From: Mallotus nudiflorus
Taxonomy: Eukaryota > Streptophyta > Magnoliopsida > Malpighiales > Euphorbiaceae
NCBI GenBank assembly: GCA_947683625.1
Contig: CANTUR010000282.1
Span: forward strand, 186,001 to 250,000
Length of the DNA: 64,000 nt
Direction of reading: 5' to 3'
Below the pieces are notes generated by a model. The model was not told the DNA's origin and searched no databases. It saw nothing but the letters and a program-made list of their open reading frames with translations. Positions 45,778-57,170 of the stretch are shown here, piece after piece. Both the position numbers and the translations under genes were made by a program. The first letter of the stretch is position 1. The number at the start of each line of letters is the position of its first letter.

Positions 45778-47821
45778 TGTAATAACCCTATATTTTAAAT
45801 AATATAAAACTATTTTGAGATATGCAGTGTTAATAAAATTTTAAATTTTATTTATATATTATTGTTATTGTTTGTGAATATTATTTATTTATTTTATTCT
45901 AAGAATTTTGTTTACGTAAAATAAATTATTTAAGAGTTCTATTATTTAAATATGTTAAAGTTATTACCGTTACTATTGATTTAAATAGTATTATTATTAT
46001 TATTATTATTAGCATTATTGTTATTGTTATTTTATTAGGTTTAGTAATATTACTATGCATATGTGTACATATATGTGTTGAGTTTTTTAATTAATTAATA
46101 TATACATATATATAGGGTCAAAGATAAAAAATTTTGAGTCAAAGGTCAACCCCCCTCTTTTTTTCTTTTTCTTTTCTTCTCTCCCTCTCCCCTGTTTTCC
46201 CTTCCCTTCCCGTAACTCCACTTGCGTAACCCATCCTTGCCGGACCGTCAGCGACCGCCACCAGCCATCATCGTCGATCCCTCTTTCCCTCTTCTACCTT
46301 CCTGCCACCTGAGGACCGCCAGACCGCCTCTTGGAAGCTCGAAAATAACAGCAGCAGTAGGGATAGCTTCACGCCGGTGACTCCATTTTCAGCCACCTCA
46401 GCTCCTCTGTCTAGTGTCGATCGACTCCTTTTGGACTGGTGAGCCCATTTCCAAGCTCCATTTGAGCTTAAATCCTCTCGGTTTTTAGTTATAGCTAGAT
46501 TTTAGTTTATGTATTTTAGGGTTTAGATTTTTTTTGAACTTGATATTGTTTGATTTATGAATTCTTGTTTAAGAAATGTTGTTCATGGCAACTTTAGCTT
46601 CTCAAAAATGATTTTTGTGTATTTTTTTAAATTAATTTAAATTATGGGTAATTTTTTATTATTTTAATATTAAACTATTGAATTTTTTATAATTATGTTA
46701 ATTAATTAGTTTTAATGAAAATTTAGTTAAATTAGTGTTATTAATTTGAGTTAATAATTTTAGAATTTATAAAATAATTTTTAGCGAATTATATAATTTT
46801 TTTGAGTATATTTTTATATTATGTGAATTCTGTATATATAGGTTAATTGTGTAACTTATTTTACAATTATATAGGGTATTAAAATGATTTTTATAAATTA
46901 TTTACTATTTTTTAACTAATTAATACTAAATTTCAAAAATATATTCAAATAATATATTATTTACTATTTTGGTGATTAAATGGATTTTTAATTACTTTTA
47001 ATATATATTTTAGCTATTTAAGCTATATGGGTATATAAAAGTGAATTTTACTATTATATGTTGAATTATTGAACATTTGATTTTTATTAATATTATATTA
47101 TTATTTGAGAATTTTATTTAATTGTTGTGAAAATAATTATATTTAGTGATTTAATGTTTATATATATATATATTATATTTTTGTATTTTATGGAAATATA
47201 TGGAATTTAATCATTTTTAATATATTTATGATTTTATATTAATTTTTGATGAATTGTGAACCTTGGTTGGGAATTTGTGCAGTTCGGGGTCCCAACCCGA
47301 GGTATTGAACTTTGTGGTATTAGAAGTGTGTTTTCCTTGCAGGATCGACTCTATTGTCACTAGAGAGATGTCTGTTTTACAGAAAAGGTTCTGTCAAATT
47401 TTTGATAAAATTCTCGTAAAACGTTACGTCGGATCGATCCTGAATCTTTGTGTTTTGATTAGATTTTAAATTCCTAGATCGAGTCTTCCTTTAGAATTCT
47501 TAGATGTATAAGTTAGAATTTATTCTGATTTTATTATTTATTTTCTAGCTACGCCATTATAGAAACCTATCAGACCAAGCCCGTCGAATCAGTCTCAATG
47601 AGCGTAAACTTATGAGTTATCATTCTATATAAACATTGCATATAGAATACATGCTTTTGAGAATCCATGTTTTTATTATGTTTTGATATGAATTATTACA
47701 TTACATGAAGAATTATATTATTAGTATACTTCAGGTATATTTTTTGTATATCTGACATTTTACTTAGTTTTTTTTTAGCATATAATTTGTATATATATAT
47801 GTCATATATGTGTATGTTTTA

Positions 47822-47878
<57 letters not shown>

Positions 47879-48886
47879 GTACATTTGTCATATATTTAGC
47901 ATATGCATTTAGTATATGTTTGGTATATGTTTAGTACATAAGTAGTATATCCTTTTAAATGAATGCCACTTGTATTTTAATTATGCATTTTACTATTTTT
48001 CATAATTATAAGAATGATTTGAAGGATAACAATAGAACGTGCTACCTAGTGGGCTACGCTAAAACTGTTGCGCGACAGTATGATAGAATTAGGTTGAGAA
48101 TCTGATAATTTTTTTTAATGAGATGTTGGTTATTGGATAGGCTGACTGTGGATCCTCTATTAACCAAGTGTACTCGGGGCCAGTTATGCCGATAGTGAGA
48201 TTGCAGAACCTTGGATGACCTAGTAGACTCGGGGCCAATCTACTATATTAAGTTGGATAAATTAATACTTGGAGTTTGATTAAGCTTGTTGGATGTTGAT
48301 TATTATGATCGAGGCTGCAAACTGTTAGGGTTCTGCTCTGGTGCTTCAACTAAAATGATTGTATACTTTTATTATATATTAAAACTGAATTTTTGCATCT
48401 ATGTGAAATGCCTGTATATATTTATATCTATACAGATGTTTGATCGTATATGATTAGATTGCATGTATATATATTATAATAATTCACTCAGCGAGGTCTG
48501 ACTCCCCTCAATATTTTTTTAGGAGATTCTTTGTCATCGGACCTCAGTAGTAGACCTCTACGCCGAACTTCTTCAGACTTGGCTAGATTATGTAAATTAT
48601 TTATCTGAACTTTTGTTGTATTCTAGAAAACTGCAGTAATAGTGCTTTGTATTTGTAGAATGTTATTTTAACTTGAGACCTTTCTATGAAAATTATATGA
48701 ATATATTTTTATTTTATGAAATGACATTTAAGCATATATTTTTTTAATCGATTTAAGTTTTAATTTTGGTGTATTTTATTTATTTATTACATGCATTTTT
48801 ATTTTTTAAGGTTTGCTATGAGTTCCAGATTCGAAAGAATTCTCGTTCCCTAGTGCCGATCATGACTCTCGGATTGGGTCATGACA
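45778..48886 (+). mobile_element. Solo LTR, plus orientation (3.1 kb)
   Basis: Starts TGTAATAACCCTATATTTTA and ends GGGTCATGACA, with a perfect TCAAT duplication at 45773-45777 and 48887-48891. It is the inverted counterpart of 42486-45522. A (TA)n tract (47823-47874) and the conserved block at 47268-47430 are inside. The 46140-46450 part is unusually GC- and pyrimidine-rich, with GCCACC/GCCGG-like words. Confidence 0.93.
47823..47874. repeat. (TA)n microsatellite
   Basis: About 26 TA units within the plus-oriented solo LTR. Confidence 0.9.
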
Positions 48887-49538
48887 TCAATTAACAAACA
48901 AGAATGTAGAATGTCTATTACAACATACCACTTAAAATATGAGAAATAAAAAATAATAATTATTATCAACAACAAGTAAAAATGTGAAATGCACATTGTA
49001 TTTCAATTTAAACTAAAAATATGCAAATAAAAAAATTAACATTGTATAATTTTAAATGTTATAGTTTTTAACTAAAATATGTTGTTATTATCATATTTGA
49101 TAACTTATTAATCATTATTTTTAGTAATTAATCTAATCCTATTGATGCTATTTAAAATTAATGAGATAAATAATATTATTATATTTAATAACTTATTATT
49201 ATTATATTTAACAACTTATTAATTATATTTGTTATTAAGTAATATAATCTTATTGATATTATTTAAAATTAATGAGCTAATTAATATTATTATAATTATT
49301 ATTTTGCTATATAATAATATATAGACATATATTATATATAACTAAAACAATTTAGTTTTGTCTAAAACTACATCGTTGTAATTAAAGTAAGTAGTGATTT
49401 TACAAACAAAAATAAGATAAGATAAGTTATTTTTATTAATTAAAATATATTACTATTAATTTATTTAATAATTTTTATTGTTATTAAGTAATTAATCTTA
49501 TTGATATTATTTAAAAGTAATGAGATAAATAATACTGA

Positions 49539-49542
<4 letters not shown>
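48887..49542. other. Internal part of the hAT-like shell, with short repeats
   Basis: AT-rich and gene-free. A module containing CTTATTGATATTATTTAAAA and TAATGAGATAAATAAT occurs three times (about 49130, 49240 and 49488). TCTAAAACTACATCGTTGTA (about 49361) has a partner at about 56880. Confidence 0.55.

Positions 49543-49599
<57 letters not shown>
49543..49599. repeat. (TA)n tract at the left edge of the pararetrovirus
   Basis: About 28 TA units, then unrelated viral-type sequence. The right edge of the viral insert is also (TA)n (56806-56838), so the insertion probably occurred in or together with this tract. Confidence 0.9.
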
Positions 49600-49601
<2 letters not shown>

Positions 49602-49609
49602 TATCTCCC

Positions 49610-50870
49610 AATCTCTTGAACTTTTTAAAGCAATACTTCATCCTCCAGCCATTGTTCAGTCAGACAAAGGTATATGAGGTAAAGCTCCTCAACCTATTTC
49701 AAAAATCGAGAAAGGAGATTTTTCTTCAAAAATCGTTTCTCAAAATGACTTGTCTCTTGTAACTACTCAAAATAGTTCACAGATTGTTTTATCACAATCA
49801 AAACTTCCATCTTCAGATTTTCTTTTAAAGAATTCTATTCAAAATATTCTAACCATTAAAGATGGGTTTTTCAGTAAAGATCCTTTTCTTACTATGCAAA
49901 ATCATTTTCCAAAAAATTGATTTTTAAACCCTAGGATCTTTCCTAACCCCAGGAATATTATCAAACAATTTTGGAATATACTGGTTCTGCATAATTCAAA
50001 CATTTCTATCATAAAGAATATGCCTAACCTTCTTATTCTACCTGTAAGATTCTTAATGTCCTCCACCCTTCTGATTGGGGACAAAATCTCTTCAAGACAA
50101 AATCCTTCCTTATCAACTTCACCTTAAAATTAGACTTTTGCCACTCATTTTCCTATTGGGATTATGAACAAGCATGGTTTAATTCTTTGCTTATCCAGAA
50201 TGCTTTTAATACATATACATGGTTGCTTTTCTTCAGTGATCATACTATTATATCAAAATTTCCAGCATGGTTTACTCGTTGGTGGAATAACTATAGACCT
50301 ATTCATGATATGCTCCCTTCTGATATCTGCTAGGGATATAACCTTTTCTCTTCCCACTATAAGCCTTCTCCCCTTGAGAAAAAGTTTTCAGCCTTCTCCC
50401 CTTGAGAAAAAGTTTTCAGCCTTCTCCCCTTGAGAAAAAGTTTTTATTTCTCTGCCTCTACTACTTTAAATTCTCTGTTCTTTGTGTATCTCAATGGTAT
50501 CTTGATTTTTATATTAATGATGATATTACTATCCTCCAAAGGAAATTTAAAGTAAAATGGTGGAACTCTTATAAAGTCCCTCAGAAAATTTCTAAACAAG
50601 CAGTAATAGACTGGCTCAAACAGTATGGATTTCTTAGTTTCTCTTATGCCCAAACTCAAGGACAATCCACCTTCTAAGCCTAAAAATCACATGCCAATGC
50701 ACTTCTTGCTATTGTAAAAATAAAAGAAGAAAAATTTCAAGGTCATGCAGCAACTCATATAGTCTGAACAAGCCTCTCCTTCTCACTCCTAGGCTTCTTA
50801 GGATTTAGAAGCCTTTATTAATTTGTGGAATGATAATGAAGATGATTATTTTGGGATTCTTCCTTCTATT
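49610..50870 (+). pseudogene. Pararetroviral downstream ORF, function unknown
   Basis: Fragments in several frames. An aromatic-rich block at about 50140-50330 includes FSYWDYEQAWFNSLL and KFPAWFTRWWNNYRPIHD. A second block at 50440-50670 is open. I recognise no named domain. By position it would follow the RT polyprotein on the circular viral map. Premature stops and the 28-bp repeat at 50363, which shifts the frame, break it. It could alternatively be part of the polyprotein N-terminus. Confidence 0.45.
50363..50446 (+). repeat. Three tandem 28-bp copies inside the viral ORF
   Basis: The unit GCCTTCTCCCCTTGAGAAAA plus GTTTTCA-type end occurs at 50363, 50391 and 50419. Since 28 is not a multiple of three, each extra copy moves the reading frame. 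Confidence 0.92.
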
Positions 50871-51811
50871 AAGCCCACATGCATATAACTTCTTTTCTAA
50901 ATATTGTATTTTTTTTAGGCCAGATGGGTTGAAAATCCTTTCAGGATGACCCATGCAAAAGTTAGGCCATTTAAAAAAAATTATTTTAATTATTTCCTTT
51001 TTCAGGTCATCCTCTCAATAATGCTCCATGGGACCTGCTTGGACAACCATCAGGCAAATTTGACTTTTATGTTAAATACTCTACTCCACCTACTACCTCC
51101 ATCCCTTTTTCTTCCATTTTACCTCAAGGATGGGGACCCGCTTTTCACTACTAATACCTAGTAGGAAGCTCTCCATATAAAAAAATAAGACAGTGATAGA
51201 TAAAGGAACATGATTGGTGTTAGGCACTCTAATTTCTCCTGTCTCTAGCCCGACTTCCCCTTGATTTTATGATTTGCTCCTTCTCAAACCTCTATATAAG
51301 GATCCCCTCTCTTTCTTACAGGAAATACAAGTTTTTAGGGAGAAAATTTTTAGAAAAGATATAGCTCTCTCATTTAATATAGCTCTAAAATTTGTATCTC
51401 TTAAATATAGTAAAAGTTTTTATCTTTTCCTTTGCTATTTTTTGGAAATAGAACTCATTAAACTTTATAACCTTCCCTTGCTATTTTCTGGATATAGAAC
51501 TCTGTAACCTTCCTTTACTTAGAATATAAAGAGAAACTTCTTCTTCGTAAGTTTTAAAAGTTTTATGTTTATATTATTTGCTTTTTTTTAATTATCGTTC
51601 CATATATAGTTTAAGTAGTAGAACGTATACTTTGTTCTTGCCTAAGTAATTAGGATCTTGCACATCAAAAACTCTATAAAGCCTTTACTGCATTTTAGTT
51701 TGATAACCTCCGTGTCTAGCCTGTGACTGAAGTGTGAGATCGATATTGTGATTTATCTTCATCTTTGCATTCATACACGTGAACAGTACACCGTTAGATC
51801 TTTGACACTTA
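50871..51811 (+). other. Pararetroviral intergenic region
   Basis: No conserved ORF. It contains the TATA box and ends at the primer site, which fits the large intergenic region holding promoter, polyadenylation signal and leader. The short open frames at 50946 and 51274 are not recognisable. Confidence 0.5.
51293..51300 (+). promoter_or_regulatory. Probable pararetroviral TATA box
   Basis: TATATAAG in CCTCTATATAAGGATCCC, about 520 bp upstream of the primer site, resembles caulimovirid promoter TATA boxes (TATATAAGGA type). Confidence 0.55.
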
Positions 51812-51823
51812 TGATATTAAAGC
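51812..51823 (+). promoter_or_regulatory. Pararetroviral primer site, tRNA-Met type, decayed
   Basis: TGATATTAAAGC differs from TGGTATCAGAGC at three positions, all C-to-T or G-to-A. It marks the conventional start of the circular viral map. Confidence 0.65.
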
Positions 51824-52009
51824 CTAGGGGGTTGAGTGATTTGTACAAGAATTGTTTCCATGTTGCAGTAATGTCTACATGATAGTTTTTACATTGAGTC
51901 CTTTGGTCACAGGTGGTCCTGGTAGTAAGTCCCAGAGAGGCAATAAAACCATTGGTTTAGCCAGTGAGTTTGTAATTGTACAACATATTTCTATAGCCAT
52001 TCCTTTACC

Positions 52010-52426
52010 ATGAATCCAATTTTTAGAAGAACTACATCTTCTTCTTCTTCCTCTACTTCCTTTTCTACCAAATGTCAGAAGAACATAGTCAATAGTAATG
52101 AAATCATTATTGAAGATTTTGATAAATGCATAGATGACTTTAAGCTCACAGTTATAAATTTACCATATAGTATCCCTGCTCAATATTCTACCTCAGATCT
52201 ACCTTCTTCTTCCATGAGAAATATAGACTATAGTATAAATATAACTAGACTTATTTATATTGAAACCAGACAAGAAGAAAACCCTTCTCCTCCTACCTCT
52301 CTTACTGCTTTAGCTATAACAGAAAACATGGCTCATGAATTATCTGTTTTAAATAAAGAGTTCATTTCTAATAAAGCTCTTTTACATAAACATTTTTATT
52401 CTTCTCATAATAAAGAAAAAAAATAG
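52010..52426 (+). pseudogene. Pararetroviral polyprotein, N-terminal fragment
   Basis: An open block of 138 codons beginning ATG 52010 with a Ser-rich start (TSSSSSSTSF) about 200 bp after the primer site, as for the first ORF of the virus. No movement-protein motif was recognised in it. It ends at a stop in a Lys-rich stretch. Confidence 0.5.
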
Positions 52427-54180
52427 TTTTTCTAGCATTTTTTAGAAAAAAGAAATGATCTTCAAAATCAATTTTACACTTTTATCTAAACTAATAAAGT
52501 CAATATATTATTTTTTGAATGGTTTGAGATATATGCTTTAGAAAATAATATTTCCTACCTTTTTAAGGTTCTAAACCCAATCACTATAAGAAAAAAAAGG
52601 TAACTATTTGGAAAGCATCAAATGGTCAGTAAATAGAGTCTCAACACCCTTCTCTTAGAAACATTAAGATCTCTGTAGGCAATGAGACCATATAAGCTTA
52701 TCCTTATAAGAAACCACAGGATAGTGATTCCTAAAACTTAAGAAATATAGTTTCCTAGAATAATTTTACTAATGTCCACCTCTATAGTATAGGTAAAACA
52801 ATTATCTAAACTAGAGAACTAAACCCAAAAACCTATTGAGTCCTTAAGAACTATAGCCATATTTAATAAGAAACTCAAAAACCTCATGTTCAAACCTTAT
52901 AAGATATCTTCCACTGCACAATAAGAAATTAAGAGTAACTACACTGAGTTCTTACATGCAGTTAAGGAACAGCTCAGTAGGCTTAATCCCTTTAGTTCTA
53001 AAGAACCTATTGTCCCTGATACTCCTCCCTCGGTCAACCAAACTGTTAATGTTCTTAATAAAGATATAGATTCCTCCACTGAAATTGATACTTTCCAAGC
53101 CCAGTCCCTTAAAATTACTAAACTTCATTGGCCTTTCCCTCGCTCTGGATATATGCAGACTAGGCTTCTTAAACTTGAGCTTGAAGGTCAACACAATACC
53201 CTTGTCCAACCCAAGTTTAGTGCTAATTTTATCTATAAATGGAATATTGATGGAATGTCTAAATACCAAATCTTAAACTCTCTCTAACAAATGACTATGG
53301 CATCAAATGCTTATAAAGCCCAAATAGGAACCTTAGATAAATCCATTACTGAACTTATAATAGTTGGTATTTTTTACCAACTAAAAGGTTGGTGGGATTA
53401 CTATCTCACTAAAGAACAACAACTTGACATTCTTCGTGCTATTCAAATAGATGATGAAGGACTACCTATTCTTGACTAAATAGGAAGCCCCATCCAAGAT
53501 GTTGTGTCTACTTTTATCTTCACCATAGCATTACATTTTATAGGAGATTCTTCTTATCTTAAAGATAAAAATATTGATATGTTGTCTAACCTTAGGTGCA
53601 AAAATCGTAGTGACTTCTAATGGTATAGGTCAACTTTTCTTACTCGGGTAATGTTTAAGGAAGATTCTAATCCACCCCTCTAGAAAGAAAAATTTCTTGT
53701 TGGATTGCCTACCCTTTTAAGAGAACGTGGTAGAAATACCATTAGATAGTCCTTTAGACCCATATCATTCCTTATAGCCAGCTTACCTATAGTGAATTGA
53801 TTATCACTACCCAACGTGATGGTCTTAAGATCTGTCAAGACTTGAAACTTTAAAAATAGTTAAAGAAAGAAATAAGAAAGACTAGACAGGAACTATAATC
53901 TTTTTGTAAACAATTTGACTATAATTTCACCCAAAATCCTTCCTATAAGGGAGATTACAGTAAGAAATCCTTAAAACCTTCATTTAGGAAATTTTCCTCC
54001 AAAATAAGGGTATTCTCCAAGAAGAAAGATAAGGAAGAAGTTTACTATAAGAAACCTTATCAATAGACTTTTAGAAAACCCAAAGATTAAGAAAGACGTC
54101 ACCTGCTTTAAATGTGGCAAAATGGGCCACATCTCTATAAAGTTTCTAAAAAACTCCAAGAATTAGACTTTAAAAAGACA
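52427..54180 (+). pseudogene. Pararetroviral coat-protein region with zinc knuckle
   Basis: Damaged across frames. 53085-53480 encodes KWNIDGMSKYQILN, then a block open from 53291 with MASNAYKAQIGTLDKSI and LKGWWDYYLTKEQQ (about 53381), typical of petuvirus-like capsid sequence. The following FxWYRxTFLTRVMFKEDSN-type words (about 53610-53670) continue the domain. The knuckle CFKCGKMGHIS at 54104-54136 has the first Cys pair and His. Its last Cys is lost at a frameshift. Confidence 0.65.
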
Positions 54181-54779
54181 ACCATAAATAAACTTACAGC
54201 TCTGCTTATTAATACCTTTGAGTCTGATACCAATTCTAAAGAGTTCTTGGCTCTTTAGATTAATAAACTTGCCACTTCTTCTCATTTTGAAACTAGCACA
54301 TTATCCGATATAGAAATAAAGTAACTTAATATGCTCACTAAAGAATAAAACCTAATTCTATATGGTATTCAGCATATCAATGACCCTGAGATTCAAAAAA
54401 AATATTTAGAACAACTTAGGCAATCTCTAGAAAAAGAACCTAAACCTAAGGATACTGAGTTACCTTCTACTAGTACGGATATATATGACCTGACTACCAT
54501 TCTCAATAGAAAGAAACTCAACAAGAAACCTTCGGTGACATCCAAGAACTTCAAGGAGAAATCAAAACCATAAAGTCTGAGATAAAGCAATTAAAAGACA
54601 ACATCAAAAAGATTCTGGCTTAATCCAATTTCTTGTCACTAAACTTGCTAAAGATTCTAGTGATAGTGATGATACTAACGATTTAGAACTTGGATCCCTA
54701 ACCAATGTTGATAAAGTGCCCTATGATTTTCTCTGTGCTTTAAACTAAATCACTTCAAGAAAATATCTATAAAGATCAC
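54181..54779 (+). pseudogene. Pararetroviral polyprotein linker
   Basis: Connects capsid and protease regions. It is Lys/Glu-rich, with several stops, and has NKLATSSHFETSTLSDIEIK (about 54260-54320) and ITKSELEFDN-like low-similarity words. No enzyme motif. Confidence 0.45.
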
Positions 54780-55100
54780 TATTATTTTTGATAAAGAGTT
54801 TAAGTTGGATACTATAGCTCTGTTTGATATCATAGCTTATTTAAATTGCATAAAAACTAGCATGGTTCCACATCATTTTCAAGAACATACCATAGAACAA
54901 CTTTCCTCTGCTAATAATTTCAAAATACATATAGATCGTAAAACAGAGGCTAGTATTTCTAATAATGAATTTCTTTTGAAAACTCTTTTTCTTCTTATTT
55001 CTAATATAAGTTAAATGGTGATTTTAGGGACACATTTTATTATCTTGATAACTCCCTATTTAACCACCTATAACTCTATTGATTATAAAGATGAAAAATT
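54780..55100 (+). pseudogene. Pararetroviral aspartic protease
   Basis: IALFDIIAYLNCI (about 54814-54852) stands where the retropepsin active site with DTG is expected. The two residues after Asp are replaced, so the site is dead. GTHFIILITPYLTTYNSI (about 55028-55080) fits the second conserved half after a stop at 55012. Confidence 0.65.
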
Positions 55101-55369
55101 CATATATCTTTTCCTTTTTTAGCAAAACTAAGAACCAAATCCCTAAACCTTATTAATGCTCATTCTATTTATAAGAATGAAATCAATGCTTTAATTAAGG
55201 GAAAAGAGACAAACTTATATGATTTAAAACTAAATGATCATTTTCAAAAAATTGAACAACAATTAAAGTTTAAACTAGTAAAATCAAAGATTTTTTATTT
55301 TCATGATATGGTATTAAAAGAAATCTGTTCTGATTTACCGAATGCTTTTTGGAAAAGAAAATAATATAT

Positions 55370-56127
55370 AGTTAATCTACCTTATGAGTCTAGATTTGAT
55401 GAGAAAAATATCCCTACTAAGGCTAGACCAATTCAAATCAATGCTAAATTGAAAAGGCATTGTAAAGAAGAAATCCAGGATCTCAAATCCAAAGGATTAA
55501 TATTTAAATCTAGGTCTTTATGGAGTTGTGCAGCTTTCTATGTCAATAAAGCATCTGAAATAGAAAGAGGTACTCCCAAGCTTGTTATCAATTATAAACC
55601 TTTAAATAAAGCTTTAAAATGGATTTTTATACCCCATTCCAAAAAAAAATCTTCTTCAAAAACTTTATTTTGCATTTATATTTTCAAAATTTGACATGAA
55701 ATCAGGATTTTGGCAAATACAAATCCATAAAGACCATCTATATAAAACTACTTTCACTGTCCTTTTTGGACAATATGAATGGAATGTCATGCCATTTGGT
55801 TTGAAAAATGCACCATCAAAATTTCAGATAGTAATGAATGATATATTCAATCCTTATTTTAAATTTTGCATCATTTATATTGATGATGTGTTTATTTTTT
55901 CAAACTCCATCGAGCAACACTTCAAGCATTTAAAGACTTTCCTCTATATAGTTAAACAAAATGGTCTTATTATCTCTACCAAGAAGATATCTCTTTTCCA
56001 AACAAGAGTCAGATTCTTAGGTCATTACATTTGTTATGGCACTATAGTTCCTATAGAAAGATCCTTAGAATTTGGCAGTAAACTCCCTAATAAGATCTCG
56101 ATAAAGTCCAATTATAAAGGTTTTTAG
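55370..56127 (+). pseudogene. Pararetroviral reverse transcriptase
   Basis: The N-terminal part 55449-55690 contains EEIQDLKSKGLI, SLWSCAAFYVN and KLVINYKPLNKAL. A one-base frameshift near 55690 follows. 55696-56090 is then open with SGFWQIQIHKDH, VMPFGLKNAPSKFQ, IIYIDDVFIFS (catalytic YIDD intact, about 55870) and RFLGHYIC. This is the best-preserved viral domain and the clearest evidence for Caulimoviridae. It ends in a degraded thumb. Confidence 0.88.
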
Positions 56128-56289
56128 GAAGTCTAAATTATGTTTTAGATTGTCTATCCTAATATTAATAGGATTGCTAAACCTTTGCATGATCAATTAA
56201 AGAAAAATCCAGCCCCTTGGACTGATGAACATACCAAAGTCATTCAATATATTAAGAAACATATCCTCGAAATTCCTTGTCTACATCTT

Positions 56290-56700
56290 GTTGATTTCCT
56301 AAAATTATTGAAATTGATGCTAGTGATATAGGTTATGGGGGCATCCTGAAACAAGTTTCAGATGGACGGGAAGTAGTTGTCCAATACACTTTAGGACATT
56401 GGAATGATACACAAAAAAACCACTCCGCCATTAAAAAAGAAATTCTTTATATTGTCATATGCATATCAAAGTTTCAATCTAACTTACTTAATCAAAAGTT
56501 TTTACTTCGCATTGATTGTAAATCTGCTAAAGAAGATTTGCAAAAAGATGTTCAAAATATTGCAACAAAACAAATTTTTGCAATATGGCAAGCCATTTTA
56601 AGTATTTTTTATTTTGATATATAATTTATTAAAGGAGATAGAAACTCTCTACTAGATTTTTTTACTAGAGAATTTTTACAGAATAGATAAAAGTGGTTCA
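56290..56700 (+). pseudogene. Pararetroviral RNase H
   Basis: EIDASDIGYGGILKQV (about 56310), HSAIKKEILYIVICI (about 56424), IDCKSAKEDLQKD (about 56512) and FIKGDRNSLLDFFTREFLQ (about 56626-56682) are the ordered RNase H motifs with acidic residues D, E and D in place. The frame is interrupted by a stop at 56622 and a frameshift at its start. Confidence 0.82.
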
Positions 56701-56800
56701 CAAAAAACAAAAAGATAAAGATAAAGTGGAAACATTTTTATTCCTCCTCCTCTTTCTGCTAAAAAGTCTATAAAGTAATGGTTTGATATAGTTAACCAAG

Positions 56801-56805
<5 letters not shown>

Positions 56806-56838
<33 letters not shown>
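56806..56838. repeat. (TA)n tract at the right edge of the pararetrovirus
   Basis: About 16 TA units, then hAT-like shell sequence resumes. Confidence 0.85.
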
Positions 56839-56840
<2 letters not shown>

Positions 56841-57170
56841 CAAAACAAAGACATATATATAACCAAAACAATTTATCTTTACCTAAAACTACATCGTTTT
56901 AATTTATGAATAATAAATATAATTTTAATTAATAATATAAATTTGTTTATTACATAAATTTTTTAATTCTCGTTTTGAACTATGTCATACCGATCCATTC
57001 CGATAGAATCAAATCTCCGTACCGAACCGTCCCAAAAAATGGGATGGTACTGGTATGGAAATTTCAAATTAGGCACTGATACTGGAGATTTTATTTTTGA
57101 AAATTTTAAAATATGGTATGATTCCAAAGATTTTAAATCCCTAAATTTCCCCGACTTGTGTTCACCCTTA
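56839..57170. other. Right end of the hAT-like shell
   Basis: Contains CTAAAACTACATCGTTTTAA (about 56885), a GGTACGGTTCGGT-like stretch on the minus strand and the terminal inverted repeat TTGTGTTCACCCTTA. No gene. Confidence 0.5.

Larger units (their letters stand above)
49600..56805 (+). mobile_element. Endogenous plant pararetrovirus (Caulimoviridae), permuted copy
   Basis: About 7.2 kb, close to a full caulimovirid genome, between two (TA)n tracts and without LTRs. In integrated order: a damaged downstream ORF, a non-coding region with a TATA box, a tRNA-Met-type primer site, then a polyprotein with coat protein, zinc knuckle, protease, RT and RNase H. Because the primer site lies inside, the copy is circularly permuted. 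The layout and RT resemble petuvirus/florendovirus-type endogenous viruses, but the genus is an inference. All ORFs carry many stops and frameshifts; it is a dead relic. Confidence 0.8.
42261..57170. mobile_element. hAT-like non-autonomous transposon split by three insertions (inferred)
   Basis: The left end TAGGGTTGTGCACAAG (42261) and the inverted right end TAAGGGTGAACACAAG (57170 down) resemble each other and the TAGGGGTGTGCAC ends of plant hAT elements. The flanking octamers CAAGCACC (42253-42260) and CTATCACC (57171-57178) agree at six of eight positions. The shell pieces are 42261-42485, 45523-45777, 48887-49542 and 56839-57170. Both ends share words such as GTGCCTAAT and GAACC-rich sequence. 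There is no transposase. Confidence 0.45.

Noticed and set aside
42486..48886. One retrotransposon with LTRs in inverted orientation, or a single palindromic duplication event
   Set aside because: Each arm has its own different perfect 5-bp duplication, so they are two separate insertions.
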